Origin: an uncultured Oscillospiraceae bacterium
GTDB taxonomy: Bacteria; Bacillota; Clostridia; Oscillospirales; Oscillospiraceae
Reading direction: 5' to 3'
Length of the DNA stretch: 64,000 nucleotides
Assembly: GCA_904419145.1 (NCBI GenBank)
Contig: CAJFQQ010000006.1
Span: forward strand, 25,736-89,735
The notes under the pieces are model-generated. The model searched no databases, was not told the DNA's origin, and saw only the letters and a list, made by a program, of their open reading frames with translations. Every line of letters starts with the position of its first letter. Position 1 is the stretch's first letter. Below, piece by piece: positions 8,042 through 13,745 of the stretch. The translations under genes were made by a program, and so were the position numbers.

Positions 8042-9187
8042 ATGGAACTCAATCGTTCGACCATGCGGAAACTGATCTTTTTGATTGTACTGGTCTTTCT
8101 TCTGTTTGCCTGCGCACAGAATGTGGACGCTATCGCCACGGGAATCCGCTTCCTGGTGGGCATTATCTCCCCTTTCCTGGTGGGCGGTGCCATGGCCTTT
8201 ATTCTCAATGTCCCCCTGCATTTTCTGGAGACCAGGCCCTTGCATCGTCTCCACAGCAGCAAACGACTGAAAAAGCTGGCCCGTCCACTGAGCCTGCTGC
8301 TGACGCTGCTGCTGGTGATTCTGGTGATCCTGATCCTCCTCCTGGTTATCATCCCACAGCTGGGGGATTCCATCACCAGCCTCGGCACGGCCATCCAGGC
8401 CGCCGTGCCCCGCTTCATCAACTGGGCGGAGGAGCTCTTTGCCAACAACCCCCAAATCGTTGACTGGCTCAATTCCCTGACCTTTGACTGGAACCGACTG
8501 CTCAACAGTGTTATGGATTTCCTGAAAAACGGCGCGGGCGATGTCCTGAACACCACCATCTCCGCGGCGCGGTCCGTAGTCAGCGCTGTCACCAGCTTCT
8601 TCATCGCCTTCGTCTTTGCCTGCTATATCCTGCTGCAGAAGGAAAAGCTGGGCCGCCAGGCCCGTAAGGTTCTCTACGCCCTTTTCCCCAAAAAGGCGGC
8701 AGAAAAGGTCATGTCCGTCGCTTCCCTCAGCTACCGGATCTTCTCCAGTTTCATCACCGGCCAGTGTATTGAGGCCGTCATCCTGGGCACCATGTTCTTT
8801 GTGGTGCTGACTATCCTTCAGATCCCCTATGCCCTGCTCATCGGCTGCCTCATCGCGGTCACGGCCCTGATCCCCATTGTGGGGGCGTTTATCGGCTGTG
8901 CCGTGGGGGCCTTCCTGCTGCTGATGATCTCCCCGGCCAAGGCGCTGCTGTTTGTGATCCTTTTCCTGGTACTCCAGCAGATCGAGGGCAATCTCATCTA
9001 CCCACATGTGGTAGGCAGCTCTGTGGGGCTCCCGTCCATCTGGGTATTGGTGGCGGTAACCGTCGGCGGCAGCCTCATGGGTGTTTCCGGGATGCTGCTT
9101 TTCATCCCCCTGACCTCGGTGCTCTACGCGCTGTTCCGGGAATTTGTCAACCGGCGGCTCCAGGAGCGCAATATCCGCGTCAAATAG
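8042..9187 (+). CDS. AI-2E family transporter (PerM/YtvI-like membrane protein)
   Basis: This 381-residue polytopic membrane protein is rich in hydrophobic segments (residues about 10-55, 75-110, 165-200, 240-360). It has the family's typical layout of two N-terminal helices, a soluble middle part and a C-terminal helix cluster. The motif LPSIWVLVAVTVGGSLMG near residue 325 and LIPIVGAFIG near residue 275 are characteristic. The family is named after a proposed autoinducer-2 exporter, but substrates of most members are unknown and some are sodium/proton antiporters. A strong AAGGAGG precedes the ATG. It stands alone on the plus strand, divergent from the B12 operon. Confidence 0.88.
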   Translation: MELNRSTMRKLIFLIVLVFLLFACAQNVDAIATGIRFLVGIISPFLVGGAMAFILNVPLHFLETRPLHRLHSSKRLKKLARPLSLLLTLLLVILVILILLLVIIPQLGDSITSLGTAIQAAVPRFINWAEELFANNPQIVDWLNSLTFDWNRLLNSVMDFLKNGAGDVLNTTISAARSVVSAVTSFFIAFVFACYILLQKEKLGRQARKVLYALFPKKAAEKVMSVASLSYRIFSSFITGQCIEAVILGTMFFVVLTILQIPYALLIGCLIAVTALIPIVGAFIGCAVGAFLLLMISPAKALLFVILFLVLQQIEGNLIYPHVVGSSVGLPSIWVLVAVTVGGSLMGVSGMLLFIPLTSVLYALFREFVNRRLQERNIRVK

Positions 9188-9262
9188 CCTGCGCCTCTCC
9201 CCTTTCAGCCGGAGGAGCTCCGGTGAAAACCGATTCAACTTCTATCTCTCTGGAGGTCGTTT

Positions 9263-9853
9263 ATGAAGATCATCTGTATGGGCGACAGCATCACCTACGG
9301 TTATGGTTTGACCGAGCTCTCCCAGCGGTGGACAGACCTGGCGGCGGAGCGCACCGGTCATACCCTTGTCAACTGCGGCGTCAACGGCGACACCACCGGC
9401 GGCATGCTGGCCCGGTGCCAGAACCAGGTGTTCGCCCAATCTCCCGACGCCATGGTCCTGCTGGGCGGCATCAACGACATCAATCTCACCGGGGCGTACC
9501 GCCCGGTCTGCGCCAACGTGGTCGCCATTACCCGGCAGGCCATGGCCCTGGAGCTGCCCATCATTCTGGGGCTGCCGCTGCCCATCGCGCCGGAGGATAT
9601 GAAGGTGATGGGCTGGGACAAGGACTGCGATCCCTTCCGCTCGGCGCAGCTATGCGAACAGTATGCGGAGTGGATGCGCTCTTTTTGTGCCAGTAAGGAG
9701 CTGCCGCTGGTGGATTTCCGCAGCCCATTTTTCAACGCCGACGGCACTGTCCGCCGGGACCTCTTCCAGGACGGGCTCCACCCCACGGCGGAGGGGCACG
9801 CCCTGATGGCTGATGTCCTGTGTCAGGTACTCTCAGAGCGGTTTCCGGGATAA
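9263..9853 (+). CDS. SGNH/GDSL-family hydrolase
   Basis: This 196-residue cytosolic hydrolase (no signal peptide) carries all four SGNH blocks. They are MGDSITYGYG with the catalytic Ser near residue 8, the GVNGDTT glycine block, GGINDI with the oxyanion Asn, and DGLHPTAEGH with the catalytic Asp and His near the C terminus. Such enzymes act as esterases, lipases or thioesterases of the TesA type, and the substrate cannot be told from sequence. The ATG has GGAGGTCG upstream. It lies 75 bases after the AI-2E gene and is followed by a bidirectional terminator. Confidence 0.9.
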   Translation: MKIICMGDSITYGYGLTELSQRWTDLAAERTGHTLVNCGVNGDTTGGMLARCQNQVFAQSPDAMVLLGGINDINLTGAYRPVCANVVAITRQAMALELPIILGLPLPIAPEDMKVMGWDKDCDPFRSAQLCEQYAEWMRSFCASKELPLVDFRSPFFNADGTVRRDLFQDGLHPTAEGHALMADVLCQVLSERFPG

Positions 9854-9870
9854 GAAAAAGCAAGAATATG

Positions 9871-9903
9871 GGAGGGCCCTGCCGTGCCGGCAGGGCCCTC
9901 CTT
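9871..9903. terminator. Bidirectional hairpin terminator between convergent genes
   Basis: A 13-bp perfect stem (9871-9883 with 9889-9901), loop GTGCC. It is placed between the plus-strand hydrolase and the minus-strand sigma partner gene. T-runs are weak on both sides. Confidence 0.65.
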
Positions 9904-9921
9904 CTGTTATGCAAAATCCCT

Positions 9922-10716
9922 TTACAGCAGTTTCCCCACCTGGTAGAAGCTGTCGAACCACTTGACAAAACCGATCTCCGGATAGTAGGTCATGTTGGTC
10001 CGCAGGCCACAGTCCGTCTCCAGGCGGATGCCCACGGCTCCCGCATAGGCATTCAGCGTGCTGTCCACCCGCTCCGCAAAATCCTCCCGGCCCCAGGCGG
10101 AAGATGCCAGCAGGGCGTCGTAAAACGCCTCCGGGGGCAGCAGCTGCTCTCCGCTGCGCCGGTCACAGACCGCGGCGATGTCGTCGGCGGACTGGATGCC
10201 GTAGACCTGAAGCATCGTCTCCGCCTCCACATGGCCGCTCTCATCCCCGGCGACAAAGCCGGTGAAGGCCAGGTACCACCACTCCCCCTCGTGGCCCTCG
10301 TCGGTCCGGCGCAGGAGGTAGAGGGCGGCGGGGGCTGTGCCGTTCCTGCCCGCCAGGGGGGCATATTGGTAAACATCGCCGTAGTCCGGGGCAACATCCA
10401 CCTTCTCGCCGACCAGGTCCTCCGTGATGGTCTCCGGCAGGGCCAGCCGCTCCATAGCGGCGGTGTAGTTGGTGCCCACCACTTCATAGATGGCCCCCTG
10501 GCGGTAAATGACTTCTCGATCTGATACATAGCAGTCATCCGAGGTGCCAAGTCCCTGGAAGGACTGGAGGAACGGGTACATCCCCACCAGCAGCACCACC
10601 AGGCAGGCCGCCACCGCGGCAATGCGCACCAGCGGATGCCGCCGGCGGGTGTTGGCCTCGGCGATCAGCTCCTCGGGCAGGTCGTTCATGGCCTCCAGCA
10701 GTTTTTCACTTTTCAC
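9922..10716 (-). CDS. Membrane-anchored partner of ECF sigma factor (putative anti-sigma)
   Basis: This 264-residue protein has a short cytosolic N terminus (KSEKLLEAMNDLPEELI). One hydrophobic segment follows at about residues 31-50 (VRIAAVAACLVVLLVGMY), and the remainder is predicted extracytoplasmic with no recognised domain. The GTG start at 10716 overlaps the TGA of the sigma gene (GTGA) and has GGAGGGA upstream, so the pair is translationally coupled. The topology and coupling are those of clostridial ECF anti-sigma or sensor partners. No zinc anti-sigma motif is visible, so the role is inferred from context. It is the last gene before the terminator. Confidence 0.7.
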   Translation of the reverse strand: MKSEKLLEAMNDLPEELIAEANTRRRHPLVRIAAVAACLVVLLVGMYPFLQSFQGLGTSDDCYVSDREVIYRQGAIYEVVGTNYTAAMERLALPETITEDLVGEKVDVAPDYGDVYQYAPLAGRNGTAPAALYLLRRTDEGHEGEWWYLAFTGFVAGDESGHVEAETMLQVYGIQSADDIAAVCDRRSGEQLLPPEAFYDALLASSAWGREDFAERVDSTLNAYAGAVGIRLETDCGLRTNMTYYPEIGFVKWFDSFYQVGKLL

Positions 10717-11270
10717 GCCAGTCCCTCCTTTTCCAGCTTCTCGCGCAGCTCCTGGCGCATCCGGTACAGCGTGGACTTCACCTTGCTCTCGCTGATGGAG
10801 AGATGGCGGGCAATCACCGGCACCGAGTTGAGATACCAGTAGCGCCGGACAAATATGATCCGCTTCAGCACCGGCTGTGTCTGCAGGAAGGCTGTCACCG
10901 CCTCGCCCAGCGCCTTGGCATCCAGCAGTTCCTCCGGGGTCTCCCCGCCGGCCAGACACTCCTCCAGCTCCACCAGGGCCAGGGGCACCTCCCCCTCACC
11001 CCGCTTGGCCGCCCGGCGGCCGCGCCAGCGGTTCAGCGCCAGATTCCGCGTGATCTTTCCCAAAAACGCAGAGAGACGGGCAGGCCGGTGGGGCGGCATG
11101 GCATCCCAGGCCCGGAGCCACGTGTCATTGACGCACTCCTCCGCCGCCCCCTGGTCCGCCAGGATATTCTGGGCCACCGCCAGGCAGTAGGGTCCGTATT
11201 TCTCCTGGCTGGCCTGGATGGCCGTCTCATTCCGGTCAAAGTACAGCTCCACAATTTTGCTGTCCTCCAT
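10713..11270 (-). CDS. ECF-type RNA polymerase sigma factor
   Basis: This 185-residue sigma-70 family protein lacks regions 1 and 3. Region 2 includes AEECVNDTWLRAWDAMPP (about residues 45-62). Region 4 includes RYWYLNSVPVIARHLSISESKVKSTL in two overlapping helices near residues 140-168. It begins MEDSKIVELYFDRNETAI, almost the same as the second ECF factor at 37803-38363, so the two are paralogues. The ATG at 11270 has GGGAGG upstream, and the longer upstream reading lacks a start site. It is probably autoregulated from the ECF-like promoter just upstream. Confidence 0.9.
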   Translation of the reverse strand: MEDSKIVELYFDRNETAIQASQEKYGPYCLAVAQNILADQGAAEECVNDTWLRAWDAMPPHRPARLSAFLGKITRNLALNRWRGRRAAKRGEGEVPLALVELEECLAGGETPEELLDAKALGEAVTAFLQTQPVLKRIIFVRRYWYLNSVPVIARHLSISESKVKSTLYRMRQELREKLEKEGLA

Positions 11271-11298
11271 AGGCCTCCCTCCTTTTTCCCTCTCATCT

Positions 11299-11361
11299 AT
11301 ATACACCCGGTTTTTCGCGGGCAGTTGCGTCAAGTATACGAAAAATTTTCGTCCTTGTCCA
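11299..11361 (-). promoter_or_regulatory. Promoter region of ECF sigma operon (housekeeping plus ECF-like elements)
   Basis: Two overlapping signals are visible on the minus strand. One is a sigma-A-type pair TGGACA (11356-11361), 17 bases, TATACT (11333-11338). Downstream is a possible ECF-type pair GCAACT (11323-11328), 16 bases, GTGTATAT (11299-11306). The latter resembles the arrangement before the second ECF gene, which suggests autoregulation. Confidence 0.55.
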
Positions 11362-11420
11362 GACGATTTCTTCTGACCCCGCCGCGCCCGGGGCGGAAAT
11401 CTCCGGTTTCCTCGGCAGGC

Positions 11421-11450
11421 AAAAGGACCGTGCAGATTCTGCACGGTCCT
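11421..11450 (-). terminator. Terminator of the flavin reductase gene
   Basis: Perfect stem AGGACCGTGCAGA/TCTGCACGGTCCT (11424-11450) with A-run/T-run flanks (AAAA at 11421, TTTT after 11449), so it may work in both directions. Confidence 0.8.
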
Positions 11451-11508
11451 TTTGGGGGCTGAAGCGGTCTTTCCGCATCGCGTTCCAAGTGCCTGGGATG
11501 GCTCCGGC

Positions 11509-12078
11509 TCACTTCATAAACTTTGCACCGCTGTGCCAGGCCTGGCCCACCTTCCCGCCAATGGCGTAGTAGCCGCTCTGGAACTGGTCAAAGACAAAGG
11601 CGTTCAGCTTGGTGGGGTCCACCTTTCCCTTCTCATCCAGCACCTTCTCGTCAGCCAGCACATTGATGATCTCTCCCACCACCCGGAAATTTCCGGCAGA
11701 GCGCTGCACTTCCGCCACTTTGCACTCCAAAGTAATGGGAAATTCCTCCACAACCGGGGCGTCTACATGCTCGCTTTTCACAGCGTGGAGGCCGCTGCGG
11801 GCAAACTTGTCAGGCATCTTGTTGCCCGTGGCGATGCCAAAGAAATCGGCCTCCGCCAAATGGTCCACATCAGCAACGCTCAGGGTAAAAGCCCCCCGCT
11901 TTTTGATGTTCTCCGCAGTTTTATGATCCTCGTCAATGTTCAGCGCCACCAGATTGGACGCGCAGATCCCGCCCCAGGCCATGTTCATCACGTCCACTGT
12001 GCCGTCCTCTCCATAGGTGGCGATCATCAGCACCGGCATGGGATACAGATAGGGCTTCACACCCAGACTCTTCTTCAT
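11509..12078 (-). CDS. Flavin reductase family protein (flavoredoxin-like FMN-binding protein)
   Basis: This 189-residue protein has the split-barrel flavin-reductase fold signatures. They are the N-terminal YPMPVLMIATYGEDG and MNMAWGGICA segments that contact FMN, then AFTLSVADVDHLAEADFFG. Members reduce free flavin or act as flavoredoxins and electron carriers in anaerobes. The ATG at 12078 with GGAGGAG upstream gives the expected N terminus (MKKSLGVKPYLYPMPVL). It is divergent from an HxlR regulator with a shared control region, the usual arrangement for HxlR-controlled redox or detoxification genes. Confidence 0.9.
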   Translation of the reverse strand: MKKSLGVKPYLYPMPVLMIATYGEDGTVDVMNMAWGGICASNLVALNIDEDHKTAENIKKRGAFTLSVADVDHLAEADFFGIATGNKMPDKFARSGLHAVKSEHVDAPVVEEFPITLECKVAEVQRSAGNFRVVGEIINVLADEKVLDEKGKVDPTKLNAFVFDQFQSGYYAIGGKVGQAWHSGAKFMK

Positions 12079-12106
12079 ATGCACTCCTCCAATAAAAATT
12101 CTCCGG

Positions 12107-12174
12107 TTTGTCCATTTGACACTGGACAAATTCGTTCTGTCTGCTATGATAGTACTGTTGCAGCATAAAATCAA
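12107..12174. promoter_or_regulatory. Divergent promoters with inverted-repeat operator between flavin reductase and HxlR gene
   Basis: A perfect inverted repeat TTTGTCC-N10-GGACAAA spans 12107-12130. The minus-strand promoter is TTGATT (12169-12174), 17 bases, TATCAT (12146-12151). A plus-strand promoter TGGACA (12123-12128), 16 bases, TATGAT (12145-12150) has its -35 inside the right arm. The two -10 elements overlap head to head, so HxlR binding could control both genes. Confidence 0.7.
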
Positions 12175-12224
12175 GTACTGATATTTTAGTGAGTTACTTA
12201 CTGAAAGGAAAGTGTAACACTGCC

Positions 12225-12578
12225 ATGATCCAACGCTATATTGATGAGGCGAACTTTGAGGACACCGGCTTCAGCTACACCCTCTCTCTGATTTCCGGGA
12301 AGCACAAAATGGTGATCCTCTACTGTCTGATGGAGTTTCAGCCCGTCCGGTTCAACGCCCTGCGGCGCTACCTGAAAAAAGTTTCCGACAAGACCCTGAG
12401 CCAGAACCTGAAGGAGCTGGAGCAGGACGGGTTAATCCGGAAGCAGGTCTACCCCCAAATCCCGCCCAAGGTGGAGTATTCCCTTACAGAGCGGGGCACA
12501 TCTCTGATGGCGGTGCTGGACGCTCTGTGCGTCTGGGGGGAGGAACATCGGGACTGGGTGCCGGATTCAAATCCTTAA
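12225..12578 (+). CDS. HxlR-family winged-helix transcriptional regulator
   Basis: This 117-residue protein has the HxlR fold: SLISGKHKMVILYCLMEFQPVRFN, then helices LKKVSDKTLSQNLKELEQDGLI as the DNA-recognition wing region, and VEYSLTERG. The ATG at 12225 is used. A longer reading from GTG at 12189 has no ribosome site, whereas AAAGGAAAG lies 11-21 bases before the ATG. Cysteine-dependent HxlR members sense electrophiles or disulfide stress. The candidate sensor here is the single Cys in ILYCLMEF. It is divergent from a flavin reductase. Confidence 0.9.
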   Translation: MIQRYIDEANFEDTGFSYTLSLISGKHKMVILYCLMEFQPVRFNALRRYLKKVSDKTLSQNLKELEQDGLIRKQVYPQIPPKVEYSLTERGTSLMAVLDALCVWGEEHRDWVPDSNP

Positions 12579-12647
12579 AGCCGCTTTCCATTTTCCTCAC
12601 GCCCTTCCTGTATCTCTGGCTGCCCCACAAATTTTCCGCCGGAAAGA

Positions 12648-12688
12648 TTGTTAAAAAAATTGACAAGTTCCCGATTTTCGTGTATGAT
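12648..12688 (+). promoter_or_regulatory. Promoter of rex with a Rex-operator-like palindrome
   Basis: TTGACA (12660-12665), 17 bases, TATGAT (12683-12688) is a near-consensus promoter. The -35 sits in an imperfect palindrome TTGTTAAAAAAATTGACAA (12648-12666). This resembles the Rex site TTGTTAA-N4-TTAACAA but has one extra spacer base and one arm mismatch. Autoregulation is plausible. Confidence 0.65.
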
Positions 12689-12724
12689 AGAGAAAATGAA
12701 ATCTTCTCGGAGGATGCATATACA

Positions 12725-13354
12725 ATGAAAAGGCAGCATGTTTCGGAGGCGGTAATCCGCCGCCTTCCCCGCTACTATCGCTATCTGGACGACCTGCATA
12801 ATAAGGGGGTCGTTCGGATTTCCTCCAACTCCCTCGGCAATAAAATGGGAATTACCGCATCCCAGATCCGCCAGGACCTCAGCTGTTTTGGGGAATTTGG
12901 ACAGCAGGGCTATGGCTATAATGTAAAAGAACTGCGCACAGAGATCGGCCGGATCCTCGGGATTGATAAGAAACACACCATTATTATTGTAGGTGTCGGA
13001 AATCTGGGCCACGCCCTGATGCAGAACTTCCATTTTGCGCACAACGGCTTTTCTTTAGAAGCCGCTTTTGATATCTCCCCAGCCTTGATCGGCAGCGAGA
13101 TCAACGGCGTTTTGGTCCGCGACCTGAAGGAGTTGGATGACTACTGCAAAAATAATATCCCTGATGTGGCTGTGCTGACAGTCCCTCAATCTGTGGCCCA
13201 GCAGACTGTCGACCACCTGGTGGAGCTGGGCGTCCGCGGGTTCTGGAACTTCACCAACCGGGAGGTCACCAGCGACAACGAGGAGGTCCGGTTTGAGAGC
13301 GTCCACTTCGCCGACAGCCTCCTGACCCTCAGCTATCACATCAGCCGCAAATAA
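12725..13354 (+). CDS. rex: Redox-sensing transcriptional repressor Rex
   Basis: Rex senses the NADH/NAD ratio and represses fermentation genes when NADH is low. The 209-residue protein has an N-terminal winged helix (VIRRLPRYYRYLDDL and ITASQIRQDLSCFGEFG, which contacts DNA). Its Rossmann domain has the glycine motif IIVGVGNLGHAL near residue 86. The ATG at 12725 is chosen because family members start just before the VSEAVIRRLPRYY helix, and the longer reading would cross the promoter. In this window ldh and nrdD are logical redox-linked targets, but no clear Rex box was seen in front of them. Confidence 0.96.
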   Translation: MKRQHVSEAVIRRLPRYYRYLDDLHNKGVVRISSNSLGNKMGITASQIRQDLSCFGEFGQQGYGYNVKELRTEIGRILGIDKKHTIIIVGVGNLGHALMQNFHFAHNGFSLEAAFDISPALIGSEINGVLVRDLKELDDYCKNNIPDVAVLTVPQSVAQQTVDHLVELGVRGFWNFTNREVTSDNEEVRFESVHFADSLLTLSYHISRK

Positions 13355-13450
13355 GGCACCGCCGTCCCCGCTGGCACCATTCCGCTCTGGTCGCATATGA
13401 TGAACTGAGGCCGAGATGCTCGGTCACCTATCTCTCTAGGAGGTTCTCAT

Positions 13451-13585
13451 ATGTGCTGTAACAACAATGGCCTTTTCGGCGGTGGGAATTGCTGCTGGAT
13501 CATCATTCTGATCCTTATCCTGTTCTGCTGCGGCAATGGAAACGGCTGCGGTAACAGCAGCTGCGGCACCTCTGCCTGCTGCTGA
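13451..13585 (+). CDS. Cysteine-rich 44-residue peptide with one hydrophobic segment
   Basis: The ATG at 13451 follows a strong AGGAGG (13438-13444) and reads 44 codons to TGA at 13585. The peptide has ten Cys, mostly in pairs (CC at residues 2-3, 14-15, 26-27, 43-44), many Gly and Asn, and a hydrophobic stretch WIIILILILF (16-25). A strong terminator follows. Tiny Cys-rich, Asn/Gly-rich proteins with one hydrophobic stretch occur in clostridia under uninformative database names, and the function is unknown. A membrane-associated metal-binding or spore/envelope peptide is possible. The good ribosome site and terminator support a real gene. Confidence 0.72.
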   Translation: MCCNNNGLFGGGNCCWIIILILILFCCGNGNGCGNSSCGTSACC

Positions 13586-13603
13586 ACGTCCCCTGCAACA
13601 TAG

Positions 13604-13640
13604 CGCCCCCGCACGCAAGCCGTGCGGGGGCGGTTTTCTC
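13604..13640 (+). terminator. Intrinsic terminator after the Cys-rich peptide gene
   Basis: A 12-bp GC-rich stem (13604-13615 with 13621-13632), five-base loop CAAGC, then GTTTTCTCTCTGTTT. Confidence 0.85.
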
Positions 13641-13659
13641 TCTGTTTCCAATTCTGCTC

Positions 13660-13728
13660 TTGACAAGCCCGTCCCTCTGCTATACTATATATTTGGAAAT
13701 TTTCCAATATTATCACAAGATATGGTAT
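13660..13728 (+). promoter_or_regulatory. nrdD promoter with two NrdR-box-like sites
   Basis: TTGACA at 13660-13665 is followed by TATACT (13681-13686, 15-base spacer) or TACTAT (13683-13688, 17-base spacer). Two sites resembling the NrdR consensus acaCwAtATaTwGtgt are present: ATACTATATATTTGGA (13682-13697) and TCACAAGATATGGTAT (13713-13728). Each matches about 12 of 16 positions. They lie 31 bases apart, the known paired-box spacing. A palindrome TTGGAAATTTTCCAA lies between them. Confidence 0.65.
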
Positions 13729-13745
13729 GCAGGAGGCTTCACCCC

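Noticed and set aside
13536..13745. Longer nrdD start (844 residues)
   Set aside because: It would run through the Cys-rich peptide gene, a terminator and the promoter. ATG 13746 has AGGAGG and gives the family N terminus.
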